The notes beneath the pieces are model-generated. The model made no database searches and was not told where the DNA came from. It worked only from the letters and a program-made list of their open reading frames with translations. 64,000 nucleotides of DNA from Algoriphagus formosus (GTDB taxonomy: Bacteria > Bacteroidota > Bacteroidia > Cytophagales > Cyclobacteriaceae): the NCBI RefSeq assembly GCF_002807035.1, contig NZ_NIUC01000006.1, positions 1 through 64,000 of the forward strand, given 5' to 3'. Position numbers and translations under genes: made by a program. Positions within the stretch are counted from its first letter, which is position 1; each line of letters begins with the position of its first letter. Below are positions 17,428 to 25,634 of the stretch, in pieces.

Positions 17428-18390
17428 ATGAAGAAATTTTACTATATACTCGCCATTGGACTTTTGATGTTTGGAATGAATTTTCAAGCAAAGTCTCAGA
17501 CCAGAAAATACGTTTCCAACTTTAGCCATTTTCAGAGCTATTTCAATCCCGGCCTGACCGGCTATGAGGGAAGTGCGGTCAGAGGCTTTGTGCGAAACCA
17601 GTGGTCGGGCATTGAGGGAGCTCCGAGAAGCTACTTTGTGAGTGCGGAGCTGGATTTTGGGGAACTGTCAGGAGAGATGGATCCAGCCTTGATGGGTAAG
17701 AATGCATTATCGGTAAACATGCTTCAGGATACTTATGGCGCTTTTAGAGAGACCGAATTGATTGTGTCCTATGCTTCTAGAGTAAGATTGACCGAGAAGC
17801 ATAATCTGAGGTTGGGTGCGGGTGTGAGTTATCAGAACATCCGCCTTGACGGGAATGCCTTGACTTCGGAAGACCTGAACGACCCCACCTTGGGTCAGTA
17901 TTTGGGTGGCTTCTCTGATATGCAGGTGGTAGACTTCAATATTGGATTAGCTTTGACCCACTCCAAGTATTACCTCTCTTACGGCATGCATCGAGTAGGG
18001 GGAGGGGCGATCATCTCCGGGGATGAGTTTATTGACAGCTATCCGGCCTCCAGTATCATTCAGGGAGGCTATCGGGAAGCCTTGAGTCCCAATGTGGCCT
18101 TGATTTTCAATGCCTATTACCGAACACAGAAAGATGTCAACGACAACTTTGAGCTAAATCTGAAGACCTTGCTGATGGATAGGTTTTGGCTGGGTGTGGG
18201 CACGCGTGTGAACAATGCGACCAATCTACAGATGGGTATTTTGACCAAACGACTGCGAATCGGCTACCTCTTTGAGTTTCCGGTGGGTGGAGATTACAAC
18301 TTGCCGGGTAATACCCACGAGTTCACGGCTGTTTTCAATCTGTTCAGAGACAACACTCGAAGAACAGATAATGAGGTGTTGATTTGGTAG
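17428..18390 (+). CDS. PorP/SprF family type IX secretion membrane protein
   Basis: The 320-residue outer-membrane beta-barrel protein has a signal peptide (1-23, ending AKSQ) and the family's opening NFSHFQSYFNPGLTGYEG, followed by RNQWSGIEGAPRSYFVS. Members pair with large SprB-like adhesins and are needed to bring them to the surface through the type IX system. The position just behind such an adhesin fits this exactly. The C-terminus reads as a final beta strand (THEFTAVFNLFRD) plus a short tail. The gene is separated from the adhesin by a strong hairpin, so the two may be made at different levels. The following stretch (18391-18574) holds nothing I can identify. Confidence 0.92.
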   Translation: MKKFYYILAIGLLMFGMNFQAKSQTRKYVSNFSHFQSYFNPGLTGYEGSAVRGFVRNQWSGIEGAPRSYFVSAELDFGELSGEMDPALMGKNALSVNMLQDTYGAFRETELIVSYASRVRLTEKHNLRLGAGVSYQNIRLDGNALTSEDLNDPTLGQYLGGFSDMQVVDFNIGLALTHSKYYLSYGMHRVGGGAIISGDEFIDSYPASSIIQGGYREALSPNVALIFNAYYRTQKDVNDNFELNLKTLLMDRFWLGVGTRVNNATNLQMGILTKRLRIGYLFEFPVGGDYNLPGNTHEFTAVFNLFRDNTRRTDNEVLIW

Positions 18391-18574
18391 AGGGTGTTTT
18401 TTAGAAATGATTTAGAATTTAAATCGTAGTAAAGAAATGCAAAAAAGATTAGTATTTGATTCTGTCTCGCTTTTTTGTCTTTCAACTTTAAGATAAGCTG
18501 TGGCTTTGTATGTTTTTTAAATTTAGATCTGGATATTTTTCTATTTGGTTTAATATGAAATCCATCTTAAAGTA

Positions 18575-18850
18575 AAGAATGGACAAAGCGCTGCCCTGCG
18601 GGTGGATTGCCCACCTTCGGTCGGCAGGTCCACTCGCCTTGTTCTTTACTTCTGTAGAATTAGTCTATTCCTTGGGATCAGGTGTCTGACTGAAGGTTTT
18701 ATGATGGCAATTGGCTGTAAAGATCGAAACACTCCACTGATGCTTGTGTACATCGATCCCAATGAATAACTTAGGAGAAACTTCGGTGTCCATGATATCT
18801 TCTTTTTGGTTCTATTACTCTTACGAGCCAGAGAATATCATGGGAACTAT
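18575..18850 (-). mobile_element. IS110 remnant with large internal deletion
   Basis: 18575-18678 matches the repeat at about 893-996, and 18670-18850 matches the 5' end of the IS110 element (about 2152-2335). The two parts join at ccttgggat (18670-18678). In the intact copy the related words ccttgcgat (988-996) and ccttgggat (2152-2160) mark the two sides of the missing segment, about 1.16 kb. The product is a non-autonomous stub with one end and the beginning of the gene. Confidence 0.8.
18670..18793 (-). pseudogene. IS110 transposase, N-terminal fragment
   Basis: From the ATG at 18791-18793 the minus strand reads the same first 30 or so residues as the intact transposase, including the GIDVHK motif with a changed codon after it (Arg to His). 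It then hits the deletion junction. The rest of the gene is missing, so it is inactive. Confidence 0.8.
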
Positions 18851-18920
18851 ACGTAATGCGGATGAAAGTGCTGATATGAAAGTAGTTAAATTAAATTAAT
18901 CAAGTGCTAAATGGAAATGT

Positions 18921-18970
18921 AAGTGCCTTGAAATCCCGCACTACGCATAGCCGAGCCGGTGGCAATAATT
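18921..18970 (+). repeat. Left boundary sequence of the serine hydrolase cassette
   Basis: The blocks aagtgccttgaaatccc, acgca and ggtggcaataatt match the boundary upstream of the nuclease gene (2401-2454) in order and spacing, with some substitutions. The final block partly complements the sequence behind the gene (attgccaacaacgg at 20122). Confidence 0.45.
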
Positions 18971-19012
18971 AGTAACAAAATTCTAACTTTAAAGACAAAT
19001 AGAAAAAAAATA

Positions 19013-20119
19013 ATGAAAGTTGCTCTTTATATTACATTAGGAATTGTAATAATAGTTATCGGATTTTTTGTTTGGTTTTTTGTTTTCTTTCTTCACGTAC
19101 CTGAATTGAATATTCCTGAAAATTCAAGTGAAAAAGAAAAAATAGTTTTAATTGACAATTGGTTAGAAAAACTTAATTCTCAAAGAAAATTTAATGGTGG
19201 AATTCTTATAACAAAAGATGGCGAACCAACTTTGGCAAAAACATACGGTTTCACTAATTCCAAGAAAACAGAAAAACTAAATAATAATTCTTCATTCAGA
19301 CTTGCTTCAATCTCAAAACAGTTTACAGCGAGTGGAATTATGCTGTTAAAAGAAAAAAAAATAATTAATTACGACGATTTAGTTTCAAAATACATTTCAG
19401 ATTTTCCATATGACAGTGTTACCATTAGAAACCTATTAAATCAAACTTCTGGAATACCAGATTCTTATTTAGATTTAGCAGAAAAAGCAAAAGATGAAAT
19501 TGGAATTTTAACCAATGAAAAAGCAATTCAACTAATCGTAAAGAATAAACCAAAAGCCAATTTTCAGCCTAACGAAAAATTCGAGTATTCTAATACAAAC
19601 TATATAATTTTAGCAAGAATAATTGAATTGGTTTCTAACCAATCCTTCGAGAACTATATGAAAGATAATATTTTTTTTCCACTAGGGATGCATGATACAA
19701 GAGTTTGGAATTTAATTTCAGACGATAAAACGTTTAAAGGAAAAACCGATGGATTTGAGGATATAGCTGGAGAAACCCGAGAAATTAAACCAACATTTGT
19801 AGATGGCGTTGCCGGAGATGGTGCTGTTTTTAGTAGTATTAATGATTTTGTAAAATGGGATAAATTTTGGTACGGAAATAAACTTATTAGTGATGAAAAC
19901 CTAAAAGAAGCCTTTATAAGACCCACCCTACATAATGGAGAGAAATCAAATTATGGTTTTGGTTGGGTAATTATAAATGATGACGTAGTCATGCACAATG
20001 GAGCTTGGTTAGCAGCGAATACATACTTTGTGAGAAACACAAAAAAGAAAACCAGTTTTGTGCTTTTAGATAATTCGTCCAATTTATTTTTTGATAAGAT
20101 AATTGGAAGTATAAAATAA
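19013..20119 (+). CDS. Serine hydrolase of the beta-lactamase / penicillin-binding family
   Basis: Starting at the ATG at 19013 gives 368 residues beginning with a membrane helix (5-27). A GTG at 18959 is in frame but lies inside the boundary repeat, so it was rejected. The catalytic motifs of the PF00144 family are present: Ser99-x-x-Lys102 in LASISKQFTA, Tyr192-x-Asn194 in EYSNTNY, and a histidine-glycine motif in MHNGAWLA replacing KTG. Such proteins are class C-like esterases, peptidases or D-aminopeptidases; true beta-lactamase activity is not implied. It is anchored to the inner membrane with the domain outside. The coding sequence is visibly more AT-rich than the adhesin and eCIS genes, in keeping with transfer as a mobile cassette. 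Confidence 0.85.
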   Translation: MKVALYITLGIVIIVIGFFVWFFVFFLHVPELNIPENSSEKEKIVLIDNWLEKLNSQRKFNGGILITKDGEPTLAKTYGFTNSKKTEKLNNNSSFRLASISKQFTASGIMLLKEKKIINYDDLVSKYISDFPYDSVTIRNLLNQTSGIPDSYLDLAEKAKDEIGILTNEKAIQLIVKNKPKANFQPNEKFEYSNTNYIILARIIELVSNQSFENYMKDNIFFPLGMHDTRVWNLISDDKTFKGKTDGFEDIAGETREIKPTFVDGVAGDGAVFSSINDFVKWDKFWYGNKLISDENLKEAFIRPTLHNGEKSNYGFGWVIINDDVVMHNGAWLAANTYFVRNTKKKTSFVLLDNSSNLFFDKIIGSIK

Positions 20120-20121
20120 CT

Positions 20122-20140
20122 ATTGCCAACAACGGCTTCC
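20122..20140 (+). repeat. Right boundary sequence of the serine hydrolase cassette
   Basis: attgccaacaacggcttcc follows the stop codon by two bases and leads into ccatgaataatcaaaag, as it does behind the nuclease gene (3443-3462). It is the inverted partner of the left boundary block. Confidence 0.5.
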
Positions 20141-20674
20141 ATGAATAATCAAAAGTTCATTTTCTAGCATTTTTTCTTCGTTTAGCCTGCCAGATGTTCA
20201 GGCGGGGCTGTTTTTACCTACCAGAGGCAGGCAGGCTTGATTGCCTGTTTTTTGGCCTGCCAACTTAAAGCAGGACTGATTGGTCTCAGTTTCCGTTTAG
20301 TTTAGTAAGTGCTCCAGCCCCATACTATAATAGAGTTCCTGATTATTGGACTCAAATCCCGATAGGCATCGAGATTGAGAGGTCTGGAGCTTTTTGACGG
20401 GCTTGATCCGATGGTCTCAGCCACGGACTAAGTGGAATATCCTATTTGGTAAGGTTCACCGGTTTTTAGGACATGATATATTCTTGACAGGAGTTTTCTT
20501 GCTATGATAACTATGGCTCGTTTGCCGGTATGTCTTTGCAATAGTTCCTCGTATCGATTCAGCATCACCGGATCGCGTTGCACAGTGGTCCAGGCACATT
20601 CGATAAGCGAACTCCTCAGTCCCTGATGATGGCGATAAGTCATGTAGCCTTTTCGGTCTGATTCACGGCTGGAA
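20137..20674 (-). mobile_element. IS110-associated repeat copy 3 with truncated element
   Basis: 20137-20180 matches the start of the repeat. It is then interrupted by inserted cctgcc/ggcagg palindromes, and from about 20279 to 20674 it matches the 3' end of the IS110 element, including the foldable segment and the end of the transposase gene. The match breaks off at 20674. The inner stem has one mismatch (atcgagat), so this copy is decaying. Confidence 0.75.
20428..20674 (-). pseudogene. IS110 transposase, C-terminal fragment
   Basis: The minus strand encodes the last 80 or so residues of the transposase (from about SDRKGYMTYRHHQ to the end QIGYST) with only a few substitutions relative to the intact copy. 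It lacks the catalytic domain. It is not the other half of the remnant at 18670, because the two differ in extent and the middle of the gene is absent from both. Confidence 0.8.
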
Positions 20675-21039
20675 GGAAGGCAAAGTTCATGGTTTTCAAG
20701 CTTGGGGTAATTTAGCCTTCTCTATTTTGGAATCTATTCTTGTTCAGGTAGTTTTTGGATCAGGTTAAAAGAGTCTTTTTTTGATTTTTTGATTTCTTTT
20801 TCTTGTTGGGTTCTTTTTCCTGCTTTGTCTAAAAGAGCTCTAGTTCCCGATTATTTTAAATTTTTTGGCATTGCCCTGTAACAAATGGGGGGGGGTCTTT
20901 TTCCAAGAAGAAAAACAACTAATCTGAATATGAAATCGACACGATTGAAATTATCATTAAACAAACAGGGTAATGCCCCGATATGTCGGGGTTAATCGTC
21001 AAAGATTCCGTGTGACCACTTAAAAACAATAATAAACAC
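20675..21039. other. Gene-free stretch with G9 tract and 12-base inverted repeat
   Basis: No gene is supported. Two features stand out. There is a run of nine G at 20887-20895. There is also an inverted repeat of gcattgccctgt (20868-20879) with acagggtaatgc (20965-20976, one mismatch), enclosing the G run in a 109-base unit. It is followed by a ccccgatatgtcgggg palindrome at about 20975-20990. The promoter for the hydrolase-sigma operon should be in this stretch. Confidence 0.4.
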
Positions 21040-21873
21040 ATGAAAAAGATACTATTTCTACTAATCGTTTTTACAGGGTTTCAAAGTATCCTGCTGGCCC
21101 AATCGGCTATTTCTGTGAATACTTCGGGCCAAGGCGATCCCATTCTTTTCCTTCCGGGGTTTGCTACTCCCGGTGAGGTTTGGGAACCTGTTATTACGCA
21201 GCTTCCTGATTACCAGTCACACACGGTTACCTATGCTGGATTTGGAGGAATTGCTCCTGTAGAAATGCCCTGGTATAATAAATTAAAAATTGATCTGATT
21301 GAATATGTAAAGAATAAGCAGCTTAAAAAGCTGACTATAGTAGGGCATAGTATGGGGGGCAATCTTGCCTTAGACTTAGCGTCGAGTCTTCCGGAAAATG
21401 TGGTTAAAGTCTTGGTGGTTGATGCACTTCCCTGTATGCGGGAGGTTATGATGCCCGGTGTACCGGTAGAAGCATTGGCTTATGAAAGTCCATACAATGA
21501 ACAACTCCTGGGCATGGATGAAGCTGCCCAAAGTAGCTATCTTGATCAAATGACCAAGAATATGATTTCTAATCCACAAGATCAGCTTCAGGTCAAATCT
21601 TGGATGATGGCTGCTGATAGAAAGACTTTCGTGTATGGCTATGTCGACCTTCTTAAATTGGACAGTCGTCCTATCCTTTCTTCGATCAAAGCCCCTGTAC
21701 TTTTACTAGTCGCCGGCCAACCATATGGTACTGAAGCAATCGAAACGATGAAAAAGCAATATGAACAGCTTCCCAATAAGGCCTTTGTGCTTGCCAAAGA
21801 CAGCCGTCACTATGTGATGCTTGATCAGCCAGAATGGTTTAATCAGCAACTTAAAGCTTTACTTTCGCAGTGA
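21040..21873 (+). CDS. Secreted alpha/beta hydrolase
   Basis: The 277-residue product has a signal peptide (1-20, ending LLAQ). The fold is shown by ILFLPGFATPGEVW (oxyanion-side loop), the nucleophile elbow VGHSMGGNLA with Ser104, and the C-terminal DSRHYVMLDQP with His257. The acid of the triad is less clear because the usual position (LLLVAGQPYG) has no aspartate. The substrate is unknown; small esters or lactones are typical. The stop overlaps the start of the sigma factor gene, so the two are probably translated together. The gene lies first in a three-gene operon. Confidence 0.85.
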   Translation: MKKILFLLIVFTGFQSILLAQSAISVNTSGQGDPILFLPGFATPGEVWEPVITQLPDYQSHTVTYAGFGGIAPVEMPWYNKLKIDLIEYVKNKQLKKLTIVGHSMGGNLALDLASSLPENVVKVLVVDALPCMREVMMPGVPVEALAYESPYNEQLLGMDEAAQSSYLDQMTKNMISNPQDQLQVKSWMMAADRKTFVYGYVDLLKLDSRPILSSIKAPVLLLVAGQPYGTEAIETMKKQYEQLPNKAFVLAKDSRHYVMLDQPEWFNQQLKALLSQ

Positions 21874-22367
21874 ATCATTCCAACCCTTTAAGCTTCGAGG
21901 AGCTCTACCAGGCACACTACCGAATGGTAATGCAGCTTTGCCTGGGCTTTGTCAAGGGAGATCAGGACCTATCCAAAGACCTGACTCAGGAAGTTTTTAT
22001 ACAAGTATGGAATGGGTTGGACCGATTCAGACAGGATTCTTCATCTAAAACCTGGATCTACCGAATCACAGTCAATACTTGCCTGAATTACCTCAAAAAA
22101 CAGAAATCTCAGGAGAATCGAATGGCTGAAATTCTGAGAGGCCAGGAGACTTTGGATGAAATTAAATTAATGGAAACTGATCCGGGAAAAAGGCTTTTTG
22201 AAGCCATGGGTAAACTTCCTGAAATAGACCGTTTGATTACCGGATTGCTTTTGGAGGAAGTTCCACAGGATGAAATCGCTGCCATATTGGGTATTTCAGA
22301 TGGTAACCTCCGAGTTAAAATCCACCGAATCAAACGCAAACTCAAAAAATTGATCGATCATGAATGA
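21870..22367 (+). CDS. ECF-type RNA polymerase sigma factor
   Basis: The 165-residue product starts with GTG at 21870, overlapping the hydrolase stop (gtga). This start is chosen because the conserved LSFEELYQAHYRMVMQL follows it at the usual distance. Region 2 shows DLTQEVFIQVWNGLDRF and TWIYRITVNTCLNYLKK. Region 4 shows PQDEIAAILGISDGNLRVKI. There is no FecR-like anti-sigma gene; instead a four-helix membrane protein overlaps its end and may hold it at the membrane. Confidence 0.92.
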   Translation: MNHSNPLSFEELYQAHYRMVMQLCLGFVKGDQDLSKDLTQEVFIQVWNGLDRFRQDSSSKTWIYRITVNTCLNYLKKQKSQENRMAEILRGQETLDEIKLMETDPGKRLFEAMGKLPEIDRLITGLLLEEVPQDEIAAILGISDGNLRVKIHRIKRKLKKLIDHE

Positions 22368-22950
22368 ATTAGGAAATATATTAAAATCAGGTTGGCAAAG
22401 TTCCATCTTAAACATACCAACACCTCCTCCTATGGAGGAACTCATCAAAGAGGCCAAACGCCTGAATAGGGAAAGCTATAAGTTTCAACGCAGCACTTTG
22501 CTGATTTTAGGTTCTACTTTTCTGATGATGTGCTATTTCTTACTCTTTTATTTCGGTTTTCGGGATACGGTAAGTCATATCGGCGTGGGGGTGATGTTGG
22601 GGTGTTTCTTTCTGAGAATTATGCTTGAAGCATATAGTATGTTTCAAAGTAAGAAAAAGGATGCAGGGCAGGCTGCCATTGAGAACCTGGAAACTGAGAA
22701 AAAGTATCTTCATCTTCGACTTAGGATACACGGCTTTTGGACCTACCTAACTCTGGGGGGCTATACCTTGGGATTTATGCTACTACTGCCAGAATTCTCC
22801 CTGTATATCAGTTCATTTTGGATGGCAGCCTTGGTTTGTTCTTATTTTATTCCTGGAATTATTCTCACCCTCTTGATTAGAAGAAATGTGCTCAAAGAGA
22901 TCCGGGAGTTGAGAAGTGTGGTGGAAATCAAAGCCAAATTGCTGGAGTAA
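22360..22950 (+). CDS. Four-helix membrane protein, possible anti-sigma factor
   Basis: The gene overlaps the sigma factor by 8 bases (atgaatga). The 196-residue product has a cytoplasmic N-terminus of about 45 residues (with TPPPMEELIKEAKRLNRES) and four predicted membrane helices at about 47-68, 72-92, 122-143 and 148-172, then a charged tail. I do not recognise a named domain. The tight overlap and the N-terminal cytoplasmic helix are what would be expected of an anti-sigma factor, but this is inference from position. Confidence 0.7.
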   Translation: MNELGNILKSGWQSSILNIPTPPPMEELIKEAKRLNRESYKFQRSTLLILGSTFLMMCYFLLFYFGFRDTVSHIGVGVMLGCFFLRIMLEAYSMFQSKKKDAGQAAIENLETEKKYLHLRLRIHGFWTYLTLGGYTLGFMLLLPEFSLYISSFWMAALVCSYFIPGIILTLLIRRNVLKEIRELRSVVEIKAKLLE

Positions 22951-23131
22951 ACATTTGCTAAAAGACTCGCTTTCAAGTGGGCTAAGTGAAATGGCCTAAT
23001 TTGTTTGTAAGGTTTAGACAAAGGTGATTCTTATATTAGTTTTCGAAAGGAATGGGATGAAAGTTTAATTAACTATATATTGGATATTATTGAATAAGAG
23101 TTCTTCAATTAGCTCTTTGTAAAAATCATTT

Positions 23132-24487
23132 ATGCCCTCACTTAAACTTTCTAACGCAGATTGCCTGGAGCAAGAAATGCAGTGGTTTCAGGAGCTGCTG
23201 CTTTTGCGGGGTAAAATTACCTTTGAGCAAAGTCAAACTGAAGCTGAGCTTGAAAAAATCCAGTTACCTGATTTTTCAGGTTCCGATTCAACCTATGCTC
23301 AATTAGTTGCGCGGCATCAGATGGGCTTGGAAGAGCGATTGGTTTTGCTTTTGGCTTTGATGCCTCATGTCAAACCTCACTTGCTGGATATTCTCCATAT
23401 CAAGAACCAGACCTATGATATGCCTTTCACAGAATTTGGGGGTATTAAAGGGGAGAAGCACCGGGGTTTTCTTCCAACTGGGGAGACAGCAGTTTTCCTT
23501 TTAGCTGGGTCAAATCTGGAACGGAGATTTGAATTGATCCGACTCTTTGATCCTTCGCATTACTTCGGGAAGGAGGGGATTCTTGCTTTAGAGCATCATT
23601 CAAAAGATGAACCTTTTCTGAGCGGAGTTTTAAAAATATCCAAAGAGTATTTGAGTTTGTTAACTACAGGTGAGGTATATAAGCCGGATTTTGATGGTGA
23701 TTTTCCCGCTAAACGTATCCACACTGATCAGGAATGGTCAGATCTGGTAGTAGGAGAGGAAGTTCATCAAGGGATCAAAGAAATTCAGAATTGGTTGCTT
23801 CACGGAAGACGATTGAAGCGTGACTTTCAGTTTGGAAGAAGAATCAAGCCTGGGTTTAGAGCCTTGTTTACCGGTCCTCCGGGCACGGGAAAGACTTTGA
23901 CAGCCACATTATTGGGCAAAGCCTGTCATCTGGATGTCTATCGGATTGATCTCTCGCTTGTGGTATCCAAATACATCGGTGAAACTGAAAAAAACCTTTC
24001 TCGTGTATTTGACTTGGCCGAGAACAAGAATTGGATTCTGTTTTTTGATGAAGCGGATGCACTTTTTGGTAAGCGAAGCCAAACTTCGGATTCCCATGAT
24101 CGCTACGCCAATCAGGAGGTTTCGTATTTGTTACAGCGGATTGAAGATTTTGATGGATTGGTTATTCTTTGTTCGAATTATAAAAACAATATCGATGAGG
24201 CTTTTTTTAGGAGATTTCAGCTGGTTATTGATTTTGAATTACCGGACTTCTACCAACGGTTGAAGGTCTGGGAAAATGCACTTCACGGGGAATTTGAATA
24301 TGAGTCAAGCATAGACTTGCGGGAATTGGCGGAACAACAGGAGTTGAGTGCCGCCGCTATCGTCAACGTGCTTCATTTTTGTCTGCTCAAATCCTTAGCA
24401 AGAAATGAGAAGAAAATCAGACAAAAGGATATTATTCAAGGCTTACGTTTAGAGCGGATTAAAGAAGGAAAAAGTATTGTCGGTTAA
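23132..24487 (+). CDS. AAA+ ATPase of the contractile injection system (Pvc15/Afp15-like)
   Basis: The 451-residue protein has a helical N-terminal region (1-210) and one AAA+ module. The Walker A motif TGPPGTGKTLTA is at 247-258, the substrate-loop segment SKYIGETEKN at about 280, the Walker B motif FFDEAD at 304-309, and an arginine-finger region FFRRFQ follows. ATPases of this type are encoded with extracellular contractile systems, where they are needed for particle assembly and are thought to act as remodelling chaperones; they are not part of the mature particle in the same way as the T6SS recycling ATPase ClpV. It lies at the head of the cluster, separated from the structural genes by a small gene on the opposite strand. 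Confidence 0.88.
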   Translation: MPSLKLSNADCLEQEMQWFQELLLLRGKITFEQSQTEAELEKIQLPDFSGSDSTYAQLVARHQMGLEERLVLLLALMPHVKPHLLDILHIKNQTYDMPFTEFGGIKGEKHRGFLPTGETAVFLLAGSNLERRFELIRLFDPSHYFGKEGILALEHHSKDEPFLSGVLKISKEYLSLLTTGEVYKPDFDGDFPAKRIHTDQEWSDLVVGEEVHQGIKEIQNWLLHGRRLKRDFQFGRRIKPGFRALFTGPPGTGKTLTATLLGKACHLDVYRIDLSLVVSKYIGETEKNLSRVFDLAENKNWILFFDEADALFGKRSQTSDSHDRYANQEVSYLLQRIEDFDGLVILCSNYKNNIDEAFFRRFQLVIDFELPDFYQRLKVWENALHGEFEYESSIDLRELAEQQELSAAAIVNVLHFCLLKSLARNEKKIRQKDIIQGLRLERIKEGKSIVG

Positions 24488-24536
24488 AAGGTACTGATTC
24501 GCAAAAAACAGGAAAAATTAGTGTTCACGTAGCTGA

Positions 24537-24878
24537 TTATTTTTGGACCAGATATTCAATGGTGATATCATCATTTTTTGTCCCTTTGCTTTTTTGAAGT
24601 TCGGATATAAGTTTTCTAAGGGATTCATTTTCTGTGTTCACACGATCCAAAACTGCCTGCATTTCAACAAGTTTTTTATTGCTTTTCAATAGCTCTTTTT
24701 CAAGAAGGGTATTTTTGTCTTGACTTTTTTTGAGCTTATCCTCGAGTACTTCTTTCTCAAAATCAAGCTGTTCTACATTTTTTTGTAGAAAAATTTCCTT
24801 TCGCTTGAAATTGTTTTTAAGGATGAAAAACAGTACAAAGAGAAGAATATAGAGTATAAAAAACAAAATAGAGTACAT
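24537..24878 (-). CDS. Small membrane-anchored coiled-coil protein, unknown function
   Basis: The 113-residue product has an N-terminal membrane helix (about 3-22) rich in Leu/Phe/Ile, then a lysine-rich junction and a long heptad-patterned coiled coil (about 30-98: FEKEVLEDKLKKSQDKNTLL and onward). I do not recognise a family. It is convergent with the ATPase gene and divergent from the DUF4255 gene, so its promoter shares the 180-base gap that should also hold the promoter of the structural genes. Whether it belongs to the injection system is unknown. Confidence 0.55.
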   Translation of the reverse strand: MYSILFFILYILLFVLFFILKNNFKRKEIFLQKNVEQLDFEKEVLEDKLKKSQDKNTLLEKELLKSNKKLVEMQAVLDRVNTENESLRKLISELQKSKGTKNDDITIEYLVQK

Positions 24879-25056
24879 ATTACAATAAATGACTGAGCCG
24901 AATAATTGTCTAATCTAAGAAGTAATTTTATAATTTTATTTGGGGTAGCTTGAATTATTAATATTTTTTCTAAATTAAAAAAACATTGAGAAGAATTTTC
25001 AAGGCCAGTTAATACGGTGTTGAATTTTTTAAACCCCATTTAATCTTTTAGGTGAG

Positions 25057-25632
25057 ATGATTGATACATTACTGGCACATGTCAGAGAACTTTTAAATCA
25101 GAATTTTAAAAATCAATATGGCTTCACAGATAACAAAGTCGTTGTCTCTTCATTATTGGATAATTCAGGGGCTATTCCTGCAGAATTGGAAGACCGGATA
25201 ATTTGCTTTCTTTTATCAGTAGAAGAAGAAACAACTCTTCGAAATAAATCTCCGAGACAATCGGGTGGCGGCTCCGGTTTTTTGGATAAATCCTCCCCGC
25301 TTTTCTTAAACCTACACCTGGTTTTTTGCGCCAATTTCAAAAGCAAAAACTACCTGGAGGGATTGAATTATATATCTCAGATCCTCAGTTTTTTTCAGCA
25401 TCAAAAAGTAATGAATCCTGGCAGTATACCCGGGATGTCTAAAAGAGTGGAAAAGATAACTTTTGAGCTATGCAATCTCAATTATGATAATATCAGTCAG
25501 GTTTGGTCGGCCATAGGTTCCAAATTACTTCCTTCCGTGATTTATAAAGTTGGTTTGGTAGTCTTTGATGATACTCCTATTAAAGGAATCACTCCGGCGA
25601 TTTCCTCTACCGGTGCTGAGAATTCTAATTAA
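25057..25632 (+). CDS. DUF4255 protein, tail terminator/cap (Pvc16-like)
   Basis: The 191-residue product begins MIDTLLAHVRELLNQNF, typical of DUF4255, and continues with PLFLNLHLVFCANFKSKNY and a final beta region LGSKLLPSVIYKVGL-like. Pvc16/Afp16 proteins of this family cap the distal end of sheath and tube and set the length. It is followed after two bases by the next gene, so the two are translated together. The gene starts the main run of structural genes, all on the plus strand. Confidence 0.88.
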   Translation: MIDTLLAHVRELLNQNFKNQYGFTDNKVVVSSLLDNSGAIPAELEDRIICFLLSVEEETTLRNKSPRQSGGGSGFLDKSSPLFLNLHLVFCANFKSKNYLEGLNYISQILSFFQHQKVMNPGSIPGMSKRVEKITFELCNLNYDNISQVWSAIGSKLLPSVIYKVGLVVFDDTPIKGITPAISSTGAENSN

Positions 25633-25634
25633 GT

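Noticed and set aside
18959..19012. GTG start for the serine hydrolase
   Set aside because: It lies inside the cassette boundary sequence; ATG 19013 starts directly before the membrane helix.
24773..25039. 88-residue minus-strand frame upstream of the coiled-coil gene
   Set aside because: It overlaps the membrane helix of the better supported 113-residue gene in another frame and covers the expected promoter region.
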